From the NCBI GenBank assembly GCA_016124585.1, contig WGNL01000019.1:248001-312000 (forward strand): a stretch of DNA of 64,000 bases, given 5' to 3'. The position numbers were made by a program, and so were the translations under genes. The stretch is from Bacteroidota bacterium. GTDB taxonomy: Bacteria > Bacteroidota > Bacteroidia > Chitinophagales > Saprospiraceae. This document shows, in pieces, positions 1 through 8,713 of this stretch (its first letter is position 1; each line of letters starts with the position of its first letter). The notes under the pieces were generated by a model that ran no database searches, had not been told where the DNA came from, and saw nothing but the letters and a program-made list of their open reading frames with translations.

Positions 1-711
1 AAGTTTAGAACCTGCGAAGAGGCGTTTTTTGCGTCGGGTTTCCTTCATCAAATTGCGCAACTTGCGATCCTTCACGTTGGTATTTCCCGAAAAAGTGATG
101 TCGTCAATTTTAACCTTAGCCCCTTTGTCGATGTTGAAAACCAACTTCACAGAGTTGATGCGGGAAGTATCCGGCAATTCGTCCACTTTCACTTTCACAT
201 CGTAGTAGCCTTTGTCAATGTAATATTGCTCAATCCCAAAAGCCGCACTTGCCTTGATGGCTTCGGTGACAATTCCACCTTTGATGAGGTATTTGTTGAC
301 TTCCTCGTTAAGGTCGTCGTGGTTTCCTTTTTTTACGCCTTTGTAGGAGTGGGTGGTTAGGCGTGGGCGCTCCACTACTGAGATTTCCAAGAAAATCACA
401 TCTCCAATTGTTTTTTCCTTGAAAATTTGGACATCAGTGAAAAGGCTCAATTTGTAGAGCGCTTTGATGGCCCTCGGAATATCGCCACCTGGGATTCTGA
501 TCCGGTCGCCCACTCGAAACCCAGCGATAGAAATGATGGCAGTAGGATCACTAAAATTGGCTCCAGTTACACGTACACCGCCAATTTCATAATCCTTGGC
601 TTTTGAATAGTCCATTACCGGAGGCAAGGTGTCGGTGCTGCTTTGCGCAATAATATTGCCCGTAAAAATGAGTGCAAATAATAGAAGTAGAAAACCTGAT
701 ATTTTTTTCAT
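1..711 (-). CDS. bamA: Outer-membrane assembly factor BamA, N-terminal part (runs off the window start)
   Basis: The reading frame is open from an ATG at 711 to base 1, giving 237 residues without a stop. It starts with a signal peptide (MKKISGFLLLLFALIFTGNIIAQ) and continues with POTRA-type repeats: residues about 40-110 (motifs YEIGGVRVTGA, ALYKLSLFTDVQIF), 110-185 (IEQYYIDKGYYDVKVKV) and 185 onward (VKLVFNIDKGAKVKIDDI, SGNTNVKDRKLR). In the BamA family these domains lie in the periplasm and pass outer-membrane proteins to the beta-barrel, which here lies beyond the window. It lies 191 bp downstream of uppS on the same strand, an order that is common in Bacteroidota, so co-transcription is likely. 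The identification rests on POTRA motifs and synteny; the barrel cannot be seen. Confidence 0.9.
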   Translation of the reverse strand, partial: MKKISGFLLLLFALIFTGNIIAQSSTDTLPPVMDYSKAKDYEIGGVRVTGANFSDPTAIISIAGFRVGDRIRIPGGDIPRAIKALYKLSLFTDVQIFKEKTIGDVIFLEISVVERPRLTTHSYKGVKKGNHDDLNEEVNKYLIKGGIVTEAIKASAAFGIEQYYIDKGYYDVKVKVDELPDTSRINSVKLVFNIDKGAKVKIDDITFSGNTNVKDRKLRNLMKETRRKKRLFAGSKL

Positions 712-840
712 GCAAAAGGGTATGCTTTTTCAAAAGGATTGCAAAGAAACGCAGCTTTGCTTAAACTCTTGTAGTTGGTGCGATAAAATGTCCCATGCGA
801 TAGGAAGGTGCGATTAGAACGGGCGGAGGTTGTATTCATA

Positions 841-860
841 TTGGCAGTTAGTCAGTTGGC
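841..860 (+). repeat. 20-bp dispersed repeat, copy 1
   Basis: TTGGCAGTTAGTCAGTTGGC lies in the short bamA-uppS spacer. Its exact reverse complement occurs at 10859-10878 in another gene junction. Function unknown; it may be a low-complexity spacer element of this genome. Confidence 0.6.
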
Positions 861-902
861 AGGGTGAAGTCAGGGTCTGTTGGTAAGATATTCACTGAAA
901 GC

Positions 903-1643
903 CTACAAAAGCTGTTCACTGGTTTTGCCAAAACGGCGCTCTCTATTCTGGAAATCAATGATGGCTTGGTAAAGATGCTCCCTTCGGAAATCAGGCCAGA
1001 GTGTAGGTGTGAAATACAGCTCTGCGTAAGCAATTTGCCAAAGCAAAAAATTGCTGATCCGATTTTCCCCACTAGTTCGGATGAGCAGTTCTGGATCAGG
1101 TATTCCACTGGTGGAAAGCGCATTAGCGAAAGCGTCTTCGTCAATGGCTGTCGCTTCAATTTCCCCAGACTTTGTGGCCAATGCAAGCTTTCTGGCAGCT
1201 TCTACAATTTCCCATTTGGCACTGTAATTCAAGGCTAAAACCAGTGTCATACGGGTATTCCCGCTGGTATTCTCCATTGCTTGTAGCAAGGTATTCCGGC
1301 TTTTTTCAGGCAATCGGCTGATGTCCCCAATGGCACGAAGGCGCACCCCATTCTCATTCAAGGTATTGATTTCATTCTTGATGGTTTCCACCAAAAGGGT
1401 CATCAAGGCATTGACTTCTGACTCTGGCCGCTTCCAATTTTCTGTGGAGAATGCGTAGAGCGTCAGGTATTCCACACCAAGTTCAGTGCATGCCTCGGTT
1501 GTTTCCCGCACTGCCTTCACGCCATTGCGATGTCCAAAAACCCGTGCCATGCCTTGTTCTTTCGCCCAGCGACCATTACCATCCATGATGACGGCGATGT
1601 GCCTAGGCAGTTTTTCCAAATTTATTTTTGACTTTAAATCCAT
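903..1643 (-). CDS. uppS: Isoprenyl transferase (undecaprenyl diphosphate synthase)
   Basis: 246 residues, the normal length for cis-prenyltransferases. It condenses isopentenyl diphosphate onto farnesyl diphosphate to make the C55 carrier lipid for peptidoglycan and polysaccharide export. Family signatures are clear: the N-terminal HIAVIMDGNGRWA motif with the catalytic Asp, GHRNGVKAVRE, YLTLYAFSTENWKRP, and the C-terminal region DPELLIRTSGENRISNFLLWQIAYAEL followed by LWPDF. The ATG at 1643 sits about 34 bp downstream of a TAATTTTG -7 element. bamA follows on the same strand and a polyprenyl-phosphate sugar transferase is divergent upstream, so the three form an envelope-biogenesis neighbourhood. 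Confidence 0.96.
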   Translation of the reverse strand: MDLKSKINLEKLPRHIAVIMDGNGRWAKEQGMARVFGHRNGVKAVRETTEACTELGVEYLTLYAFSTENWKRPESEVNALMTLLVETIKNEINTLNENGVRLRAIGDISRLPEKSRNTLLQAMENTSGNTRMTLVLALNYSAKWEIVEAARKLALATKSGEIEATAIDEDAFANALSTSGIPDPELLIRTSGENRISNFLLWQIAYAELYFTPTLWPDFRREHLYQAIIDFQNRERRFGKTSEQLL

Positions 1644-1676
1644 GGTTGGATATACCGGCTAACTATTTTTGGAGGG

Positions 1677-1684
1677 CAAAATTA
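1677..1684 (-). promoter_or_regulatory. Bacteroidota -7 element upstream of uppS
   Basis: CAAAATTA on the + strand reads TAATTTTG on the minus strand, matching the Bacteroidota -7 consensus TAnnTTTG. It is 34 bp upstream of the uppS ATG. I see no clear -33 TTTG. Confidence 0.45.
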
Positions 1685-1816
1685 AGAAAAGCTAGCAGTT
1701 GAACGGTTCGATTTTGCCGACAAGGTGACTAGCCGTCTGGCAATTGAAGAAATATAATATTGTTGAACTTACTATTAAATCTACTTATCTTAGATTTTAT
1801 AGGTACGTTTTTATCC

Positions 1817-1824
1817 TATATTTG
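1817..1824 (+). promoter_or_regulatory. Bacteroidota -7 element for the WecA-like gene
   Basis: TATATTTG matches TAnnTTTG and lies 34 bp before the ATG at 1858. It falls inside the longer in-frame reading frame that begins at 1744, so it argues for the shorter start. Confidence 0.5.
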
Positions 1825-1857
1825 CAAAGGTTTCTCACTAAAACCAAAACACCCAAC

Positions 1858-2925
1858 ATGTACGATTACGATGTCATTATCAGTTTCATCACAGCTTTTA
1901 CGCTGACTTACTTTGTGATTCCACCAGTTATTCGAGTGGCAGTCGCAAAAAAATTGTACGATGAGCCGGGTGAGCGGCGAAGTCATGTGATTAGTACTCC
2001 CAGATTAGGCGGCGTCGCCATTTTTGCTGGCGCCATTTTCAGCATCATGCTTTGGACACCGTTTGCACAATATGGAGGCGACCTTCAGTACGTGCTCTGT
2101 GCATTCATCCTGATTTTTCTTGTAGGTGTAAAAGACGACATAACAGAAATTTCCCCCTCAAAGAAATTGATGGTAGAAATTCTAGCAGCTGGAATCCTAT
2201 TCTTCAAGGCTGGCGTGCGCATTTCCAGCCTTCATGGCATCATGGGCATTGAGGAAATTGGGCTATTTTGGAGCGCTGTGCTTACCATTTTCACAATTAT
2301 TGTCATCATCAATGCTTTGAATTTGATGGACGGCATCAACGGTCTTTCTGGTAGTTTGACCATCGTAATTACAGGTACACTTGGAGTATGGTTTTTATTG
2401 GTAAAAAGGTATGACCTTGCAATCATGGCACTATCAGCAGCCGGTGCGACCGCAGCATTTTTGAAATACAATTATTCCCCTGCCCTTATCTTCATGGGTG
2501 ATACTGGAGCCCTCTTGCTAGGGCTGATATGTTCTATTCTGACTATCAATTTTATTGAGTTCAACAGCATGTTGGAAGACCTGCACCCATTCAAAATAAA
2601 TGCAGCACCGGGCGTTGCTATTGGAATTCTAATCTTACCGCTTTTTGATACCCTACGCGTTTTTTCCACTCGAATACTGAAAGGGAAGCACCCACTTCAT
2701 CCAGACCGCACACACATACACCATTTACTTCTTGACGCTGGGCTAGGCCACATGCAGGCCACAGCTGTTCTCGTTGGGGTAAGTGTATTTTTCGTTGTGT
2801 TGGGTTTTCTATTGCAACGATTTACTAATAGCGCCATGTTAATAATCGTGCTTTTGGTGAGTATCGCATCCTTGATGGTGAGTGGGCTAATTTACTCGCT
2901 TTACAAGCGAAGTTTGAGAGCATAA
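1858..2925 (+). CDS. Polyprenyl-phosphate GlcNAc-1-phosphate transferase family (WecA/TagO/MraY-like)
   Basis: 355 residues from the ATG at 1858. The frame could start at 1744, but that extension is not membrane-like and contains a probable promoter. Integral membrane enzyme with about ten hydrophobic segments that moves a sugar-1-phosphate from a UDP-sugar to undecaprenyl phosphate. Diagnostic motifs are the VKDDITEISPSKKL region (catalytic Asp pair), NALNLMDGINGLSGS, FMGDTGALLLG and the HIHHLLL motif typical of the WecA/TagO branch rather than MraY. It would begin O-antigen, capsule or teichoic-like polymer synthesis. Divergent from uppS, which makes its lipid acceptor. No other polysaccharide genes are nearby, so the exact polymer is unknown. 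Confidence 0.9.
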   Translation: MYDYDVIISFITAFTLTYFVIPPVIRVAVAKKLYDEPGERRSHVISTPRLGGVAIFAGAIFSIMLWTPFAQYGGDLQYVLCAFILIFLVGVKDDITEISPSKKLMVEILAAGILFFKAGVRISSLHGIMGIEEIGLFWSAVLTIFTIIVIINALNLMDGINGLSGSLTIVITGTLGVWFLLVKRYDLAIMALSAAGATAAFLKYNYSPALIFMGDTGALLLGLICSILTINFIEFNSMLEDLHPFKINAAPGVAIGILILPLFDTLRVFSTRILKGKHPLHPDRTHIHHLLLDAGLGHMQATAVLVGVSVFFVVLGFLLQRFTNSAMLIIVLLVSIASLMVSGLIYSLYKRSLRA

Positions 2926-2949
2926 AAAAGCCTGCTGAAGCCTAAAACT

Positions 2950-2981
2950 AAAAAAGCCTTTGCACGTGCAAAGGCTTTTTT
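2950..2981. terminator. Bidirectional intrinsic terminator
   Basis: Inverted repeat AAAAAGCCTTTGC / GCAAAGGCTTTTT around ACGT, with A and T tracts on either side. It sits between the + strand WecA-like gene and the minus-strand tRNA-Ala and can serve both. Confidence 0.8.
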
Positions 2982-3058
<77 letters not shown>

Positions 3059-3143
3059 GTTTTGGAATGCTGAACAACCTTTTGTTATCAGCGGGTGCGA
3101 AATTACATGTTTTCTCGAAAAAGAGAATGGTTGGTAAAAAAAA

Positions 3144-3329
3144 TCATGAAGACTCCGTCTGTGGTGGGCGTTCTTCCAAATCCTTTTTCAGCCTGTTTGA
3201 TTCCTTCAACATTACGAAGATAAGCCACTCTAATTGCCCGTTCACACTGCGGAACTCGTCAGCAGCCCATTTCTCCACGGCATCGTAGAGATCCTCCTCT
3301 ATTCGAAGAACGAATTTCTTCTTGGCCAT
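3144..3329 (-). CDS. Arc-like ribbon-helix-helix DNA-binding protein
   Basis: 61 residues. The N-terminus KKKFVLRIEEDLYDAVEKWAADEFRSVNGQLEWLI has the Arc/MetJ pattern: a short beta strand (FVLRI), helix A (EDLYDAVEKWAADE), the turn residues SVNG, and helix B (QLEWLIFVML). The tail is acidic and probably disordered. Such small proteins bind operators as dimers of beta strands; here no antitoxin partner or target is adjacent, so it may be a stand-alone regulator. The ATG at 3329 is the only good start. Similar short Arc-family proteins are common in Bacteroidota. Confidence 0.75.
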   Translation of the reverse strand: MAKKKFVLRIEEDLYDAVEKWAADEFRSVNGQLEWLIFVMLKESNRLKKDLEERPPQTESS

Positions 3330-3626
3330 TTTCTCAGAAAAAAGTACGCGACCCGGTAAGCCGGGTCACGATACAGGATGTAGAATCAGTAAATTAAAAG
3401 GCTCCAAGCGTGTCTTTAAAATTATGAAATCAGTGATTTTGTTTCGACACTAAAATGATATTATTTTGATGTTGCAAACATAGTATTTCAATATCAAAAT
3501 GAATCCAAATATTTTGAAAAAGTTCTCCACAATCGGTCAAAAGGCTTTGTCAAATAAAATTTTACATGGCTTAACATTTTTTGACAGGTGTCGTTAATAA
3601 CTGCCTAACAGCCGATGGGCTTCCAA

Positions 3627-3654
3627 TTTGGATTCATCGAATCATCTATTTTTG
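3627..3654 (+). promoter_or_regulatory. Promoter of the TlpA-like lipoprotein gene
   Basis: TTTG at 3627-3630 and TATTTTTG at 3647-3654 (16-bp spacing, slightly short) match the Bacteroidota -33/-7 pattern. They lie within the longer frame starting at 3615, favouring the ATG at 3672. Confidence 0.5.
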
Positions 3655-3671
3655 CACTTAAAAAAATCGAT

Positions 3672-5165
3672 ATGAGACTGATATTACTATTTGCCATTGC
3701 AGTTTTTTTTGTAGCCTGTGGCCCAAACGAGCCAAATACAAAGCCTAACCAAGCGCCAGAACAAGGCCAACCACAGTACGGCACTACCTACATTGATAAT
3801 AAAAAGAGGAAAGAACAAGCTGAGTCACCGAATATCAACATTCAAATACAGGGGTTGAGTGGAGGTGGGTATGCCAACCTAATCGGTACATTTGAGGACA
3901 ATAACTACCGGGCCGACTCCGCACAAATCAGCCCAACAGGCCAGATTGTATTCAAAAGACAAGAAGCTTATATCCCAGGGATGTTCTATGTGGTACTTCC
4001 AAACAACTTAAACTTCCAACTATTAATTGACTTAGACCAAACCTTCAATATGTCCACCACTATGACAAATTTGGTGGGAAATATGAAAGTGGAAGGCAGT
4101 GTGGACAATCAACTCCTGTACGATGCCATGAAGTTTGAAGATGGCCAGCGCCAGTTGTTTCAAATCAATGCTCAAAAAATGGCTGGACTAAAGCCTGGCG
4201 ATTCCAACTATCTTCAATTAAAAGCAGAACAGGATCGTCTGATTGATGAAAGGCAAGCTTATTTGGACAAAATTTTCAAGGAAAATCCGAACTCACTTTT
4301 TACCTCGTTTAAACGGGCGGGACAGAATCCTGACGTTCGGGACTGTTTCAAGCCGGATGGCACAATGGATACTGCACGATATACCTACAACTATCGGGTG
4401 CGCTTTTGGAATGGTACTGACTTCAACGATGAACGGCTACTTTACACGCCAGTTGTTTCAAAAATGCTCAGCCGTTATATCACAGAGCTTACGCCACAAA
4501 ATCAAGACTCTATTGTGAAATATTCAATTTCATTGGTGGATAGAGTAACCGACAAACCTGAGTTCCTGAAGTATTTTGCCAATTGGATCGTGCTTCATTA
4601 CGACCCAAAGGAGTCGACACTTATGGATCCTCAGGCTGTCTTTGTAAATATGATTGAACGGTATTTCACCTACGACAAAGCATTTTGGTCGGACTCATCG
4701 GAAGTTTTTGCCCTGCAACAACGTGCCTATGAAATGTCTGCAAGCTTGGTCGGAAAAAAAGCGCCAGATGTTAATGCACCCGGCCCTGACGGAACGCTCC
4801 TTTCTCTTTATTCAAAAAAAGCGCCTTATGTCGTGGTCTATATGTGGAACCCCGATTGCGAGCATTGCGCTGAGCAAACCCCAAAGCTTGTACAGCTTTA
4901 TAATCAAATGAAAGACAAAGGGTTTGACGTGTACGGCATTGCAGTGAACACTGAGGATGATAAATGGCGTGCATCCATGAAAAAGTATGGTATGCCATGG
5001 ACAAACGTTTTTGACCCAACCAACAAGTCTATTTACGGTAAATACTATGTGGACAATACACCTGAAATTTACCTACTGGATGCAAACCGAACCATCATCG
5101 CAAAAAATCTAAATGTAGACCAAATTATGACAGTGATTGAGCGTGACAAGGCAAAACATAAGTAA
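3672..5165 (+). CDS. TlpA-like thioredoxin-fold lipoprotein
   Basis: 497 residues from the ATG at 3672. A lipoprotein signal peptide (MRLILLFAIAVFFVAC) ends at the lipobox cysteine followed by a Pro/Asn/Gln-rich linker. Residues about 50-150 resemble the DUF4369-type beta domain found before thioredoxins in Bacteroidota; the middle is helical (DUF5106-like). The C-terminal 140 residues are an AhpC/TSA-type thioredoxin domain with the redox motif NPDCEHCAEQTPK (CEHC in a CxxC) and the cis-Pro region VDNTPEIYLLD. It probably acts as a membrane-anchored thiol oxidoreductase in the periplasm; the substrate is unknown. The frame begins at 3615, but the promoter elements and lipobox favour 3672. 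Confidence 0.88.
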   Translation: MRLILLFAIAVFFVACGPNEPNTKPNQAPEQGQPQYGTTYIDNKKRKEQAESPNINIQIQGLSGGGYANLIGTFEDNNYRADSAQISPTGQIVFKRQEAYIPGMFYVVLPNNLNFQLLIDLDQTFNMSTTMTNLVGNMKVEGSVDNQLLYDAMKFEDGQRQLFQINAQKMAGLKPGDSNYLQLKAEQDRLIDERQAYLDKIFKENPNSLFTSFKRAGQNPDVRDCFKPDGTMDTARYTYNYRVRFWNGTDFNDERLLYTPVVSKMLSRYITELTPQNQDSIVKYSISLVDRVTDKPEFLKYFANWIVLHYDPKESTLMDPQAVFVNMIERYFTYDKAFWSDSSEVFALQQRAYEMSASLVGKKAPDVNAPGPDGTLLSLYSKKAPYVVVYMWNPDCEHCAEQTPKLVQLYNQMKDKGFDVYGIAVNTEDDKWRASMKKYGMPWTNVFDPTNKSIYGKYYVDNTPEIYLLDANRTIIAKNLNVDQIMTVIERDKAKHK

Positions 5166-5187
5166 ACCCGGTTCTTGTAAAAAGATG

Positions 5188-5230
5188 AAAAGGGTTTGAC
5201 CATTATTATGATAGGTCAAACCCTTTTTTA
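5188..5230 (+). terminator. Intrinsic terminator after the TlpA-like gene
   Basis: Stem AAAAGGGTTTGACC (5188-5201) pairs with GGTCAAACCCTTTT (from 5214) across a 12-nt AT-rich loop, followed by a T run. The A-rich 5' arm means it can also work for the converging minus-strand gene. Confidence 0.85.
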
Positions 5231-5254
5231 TTACTGATGTCGCAAATCGAAAAC

Positions 5255-8200
5255 CTATTTTGCCACCATCAACTTCTTCGCAAATGATCGCTTGCCCTCT
5301 GGCGTAACTTGCACGAAGTACATGCCATCCTGCCAACCGTTAATGCGGACTTTGTAAATTGCTTGATTAACTTCAGAAATATCCTCTCTGTGAACCAAAA
5401 GCCCAAAGCGATTAAACACTTCAACAGTAACATGCTTGCCTTTCAATTTTTCCATCTCAATGGAAAATTCGCTGCTTGCTGGGTTCGGGAATAAGCTGAA
5501 CACAGCTACATGTGAAAAGTCTACAGATTTTGGCGCTTGCAAAATAACTTTCCCTTCCCGGTCAAAGATAGTTAGGCGATACTTATTCTCGCCATCAATT
5601 GGTTCACTATCAATTGTTTGCACAAAAAGATGGTCTTCAACATTTGTATCGACATCGCCAGAATTGATGGCTTGGAATGATTGCCCATCAATTGATTTCT
5701 CAAGTACCCATGCACTTGCTTCAAGTGGAAATTCAAGAACTCCGTACAAGGTAATTTCTTCCAAGCCCGAAACCGCATCTAATACAACAGAAGCTTGGCG
5801 GCCACCTGTGCCACCTTCAAAGTTTGTGCTGATGTTCACCGTATAATCCTCAACTTCACCATAGTCAAGTGTTTCGCAAGCAGTAGGGGCAGTGTCGCCA
5901 CGTTTCATCGAAACCCTCATCCTAGTAGGCCCAGCCATCGCTGTCGCAGGTATGCTGATATTCCCCACTTCGTCAAATGTATTGGTGCCATTAGGTGGAG
6001 CATTTACCACTTGCTCAAATGCTACTTCGCCCGATTCATCGAATGTGCCGTCATGGTTATAATCAATCCATATCTTCCAGTATTCATCATAAGTGTACCA
6101 ACTGAACCCTGTTGTCAAGGTTATTGGATAGCTTGAACCTGCTGTGGCACTAGTAGATAGGCTGGTAAAATCGCTGTAGGCAGTCTTGGCAGAAGGATTA
6201 TTAATCGTCCCAAATTGCACGCCAGCAATCCAATCGTGCCAAGGCCAGTCGCTCGTACTGGCACAATAGCTTGGGCCACCGTTACCATTACTGCAAGACG
6301 TCGGTGGTGTCACCGTCATTGTCTTGGTACAACTTGGACTAGCATCATCTTGAATAGTAAAATTGAGTACACCCCCATTGATTGGGTAAGGGCCCATTAA
6401 TGTAGAAATATTGTAGGCGCCACTCTGTGGGGCACCCAAAATATTGGTGGTCCAACCAGAACCTGAGTTCGTACCCGTCACAGTCATGTTAAACATGTAG
6501 GTGTCATCGGCAGGGTCGTTTGGTGTGCCGTTGTTGTTGCAAATCGGCGTTGTGGCTGTAGCATCGATGGAACAAGGTGTCACACTGGAACATGGAGCTG
6601 GCGGAGTTACGCTGCCTGTAGTTGTACAAGTGCCTGTCCCTGAATCAGTTACTGTAAAATTAACGACACCGCCACTAATCAAGAGTGGTCCAATGTTTAT
6701 GGGCGTACCGTAGTTACCTGAGTAGTTGGCACCACCAATGGTGGTTGACCAAGAAGCCCCAGTGCCATTTCCGTTAACATCCAAACTAAAAGTAAAAGTA
6801 TCATCAGTTGGGTCGGTATTGGTACCGTTGTCGTTGCAAGAGATGTTAGTAATATTCGCAGTAATGCTACAAGGTACAGGGCCCCCACTCACTAAGTTGA
6901 TGACATAATCTTCCACTTCACCAGCAGGGATTGTTTCACAGGGCGTTGCATAAGCGCCCCTTTTCAAAGAAACCCTCATGCGGGTGATGCCCAAGTCTGC
7001 CGTAGCTGGCACTAGCACTGTTCCAACCTTCGTTCCACCGGGCGAACCAATAGCAAGTGCGGTAAGGATGCCAGCATAGGCCACTTCAGCCGGATCTTCA
7101 AAAGTGCCGTTGCGGTTATAGTCTATCCACACTTTCCAGTATTCATCATAGGTCTGCCAACTGAAACTATTATCCAAGGTGATGGTGTAGCTGGTACCTG
7201 TGTTTAGTTCTGTACTAATATTATTATAAAAGGTATAGAGTGCTTTGCCAGAGGCATTGTCTATCGTATTTAATTTCACATTGGAAATCCAGTCCACCCA
7301 GGGTGTGCCGCTAGATGCACAATAATTAGTCGGGTTAGACCCTGACACACTGATGACTACACTGCCAGTTGTTGTGCAATTATGCGAGTCAGTGACAGTA
7401 ACAGTATAGGAACCACTGTTAAGGTTATTGATAGTAGCAGTGGTGGCACCAGTGCTCCAAAGGTAGGTGTAAGGTGCAGTGCCTCCTGTAGGGGCAGCAG
7501 TAGCACTGCCGTTGTTGGCAGGTGCGCTGGTCTCATCCATGCCGGTCACGTTGGCGTTCAAAGGTCCAGGTTGACTGATATTGATGATAAGCGTGCCGGT
7601 GTTACCATCAGAATCTGTTGCCGTCACTGTGTAATTTCCAGCGGCAAGGTTAGTAATGCTGGCGCTGGTGGCACCATTTGACCAAGCATAAGTGTACGGT
7701 GCAGTGCCATTGGCAACACTGACGGACGCGCTGCCGTTGGTATCGCCGTTACAGTTTACGTTGGTTTTATTGGCCAGTTGTACATTCAATGTACCGCCTT
7801 GGCCAGTCGGTATGACGAAACTTGCCTTGTAGTTTGCACCGTTGTTGTTGGCTCTTATTTGAATATCAGGTATTCCATTATTGTTAAAACTGACGTCTGA
7901 CTCCATATAGATTTCGATGAAATAGCTACCAGGGTTCAATCCAGCCAAAACATTCAACCCTGGATTCCCGTCCCTAGTTTTGGTGCGGTAAGGACCATTG
8001 GTCACCGTGCTCAATTGCGGAAGCAAAAAAGGCGTAAAAGCACCCGGGCTACCAGATTGCGGATAAATACGGTAGTAGAATTTTGCATTCATCACGTTGT
8101 TATTGCAACTCTCCCACGTGATGGATTTCGCATTGGTGATGTTAAAACTGGTCGGTGAACCAAAATTGTGTCCTTGAAAAACTGTCAAATAGGGGCAACT

Positions 8201-8359
8201 TGACACTTGGTAGGTAGAGGTAACTCCGTTTATCTCGATATCGATTGTAGTGGCACAATCTGATACATAGGCGTATCCACAGGCCATTGTTTTCTGTTGG
8301 ATAAACAGGGACAATATTGCTGCGAAGCCGAAGCTGCACAGCAGTCTGGTTGAGTTCAT
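5255..8359 (-). CDS. Large secreted GEVED/SprB-repeat protein with T9SS sorting domain
   Basis: 1034 residues. A signal peptide (about residues 1-26) precedes an N-terminal beta domain (26-195), then two SprB-type repeats (about 200-335; CNGDTNGSASVSVANGTAPYTYAWSNG style). Next are two GEVED domains (about 345-490 and 715-850), each starting YCAS and ending GEVEDY. Between them lie two copies of an 85-residue module (CSITANITNISCNDNGT.. and CSIDATATTPICNNNGT..). The last 85 residues (SLFPNPASSEFSIEM to KRSFAKKLMVAK) are a type A T9SS sorting domain, so the protein should cross the outer membrane and end on the surface or in the medium. Likely an adhesin or matrix protein; no catalytic motif seen. 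The AT-rich 340 bp upstream lacks a convincing -7 element. Confidence 0.88.
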   Translation of the reverse strand: MNSTRLLCSFGFAAILSLFIQQKTMACGYAYVSDCATTIDIEINGVTSTYQVSSCPYLTVFQGHNFGSPTSFNITNAKSITWESCNNNVMNAKFYYRIYPQSGSPGAFTPFLLPQLSTVTNGPYRTKTRDGNPGLNVLAGLNPGSYFIEIYMESDVSFNNNGIPDIQIRANNNGANYKASFVIPTGQGGTLNVQLANKTNVNCNGDTNGSASVSVANGTAPYTYAWSNGATSASITNLAAGNYTVTATDSDGNTGTLIINISQPGPLNANVTGMDETSAPANNGSATAAPTGGTAPYTYLWSTGATTATINNLNSGSYTVTVTDSHNCTTTGSVVISVSGSNPTNYCASSGTPWVDWISNVKLNTIDNASGKALYTFYNNISTELNTGTSYTITLDNSFSWQTYDEYWKVWIDYNRNGTFEDPAEVAYAGILTALAIGSPGGTKVGTVLVPATADLGITRMRVSLKRGAYATPCETIPAGEVEDYVINLVSGGPVPCSITANITNISCNDNGTNTDPTDDTFTFSLDVNGNGTGASWSTTIGGANYSGNYGTPINIGPLLISGGVVNFTVTDSGTGTCTTTGSVTPPAPCSSVTPCSIDATATTPICNNNGTPNDPADDTYMFNMTVTGTNSGSGWTTNILGAPQSGAYNISTLMGPYPINGGVLNFTIQDDASPSCTKTMTVTPPTSCSNGNGGPSYCASTSDWPWHDWIAGVQFGTINNPSAKTAYSDFTSLSTSATAGSSYPITLTTGFSWYTYDEYWKIWIDYNHDGTFDESGEVAFEQVVNAPPNGTNTFDEVGNISIPATAMAGPTRMRVSMKRGDTAPTACETLDYGEVEDYTVNISTNFEGGTGGRQASVVLDAVSGLEEITLYGVLEFPLEASAWVLEKSIDGQSFQAINSGDVDTNVEDHLFVQTIDSEPIDGENKYRLTIFDREGKVILQAPKSVDFSHVAVFSLFPNPASSEFSIEMEKLKGKHVTVEVFNRFGLLVHREDISEVNQAIYKVRINGWQDGMYFVQVTPEGKRSFAKKLMVAK

Positions 8360-8696
8360 AATGTTAAAAGTTTTGGTAAAAAAATTGCCTAGCCCTTGCT
8401 TCTGATAAATACATCAGGGCAAAAGACTTTTATGAAAAAAAATTGTCAAATACAGTTGAAACTATCGGCTGAGGGAGATATCCGAATGGAGTGAGATGGC
8501 CCAATTGATTGGGAGTACAAAGAAAATCAAAATATAGACGTGAAACTGAGAAGGAGGGGAAAATAGTCGCTGTTAAGCCCCGCAAAAGTAAAAGGCTTTT
8601 TTGGCAAATACAAGACTTGGCCAAATTTTGAGGTAAAATCGTGCTCAAAAGACAACAGCACGGTTCCTTTCGCAAGTTTTCAGAAGCGATTTTTTC
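8360..8696. other. 337-bp intergenic region between metF and the GEVED protein
   Basis: AT-rich, with no credible gene on either strand. It must hold the promoter of the minus-strand secreted-protein gene, but I cannot pick out a good TAnnTTTG. The only structure seen is the hairpin at the metF stop codon, listed separately. Confidence 0.5.
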
Positions 8697-8713
8697 TTAA
8701 AAAACCGCTTCTG
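8681..8713 (-). terminator. Hairpin overlapping the metF stop codon
   Basis: CAGAAGCGATTTTTT (from 8681) pairs with AAAAAACCGCTTCTG (to 8713) with one mismatch. The minus-strand 5' arm is the end of metF itself, including its stop. No T run follows the second arm, so a terminator role is uncertain. Confidence 0.35.

Noticed and set aside
629-817. 62-codon + strand frame at the bamA start
   Set aside because: Overlaps the bamA signal peptide in antisense and has no promoter.
8430-8675. 81-codon minus-strand frame in the metF spacer
   Set aside because: Poor composition (Cys/Leu/Pro-rich, no start context); intergenic by all other signs.
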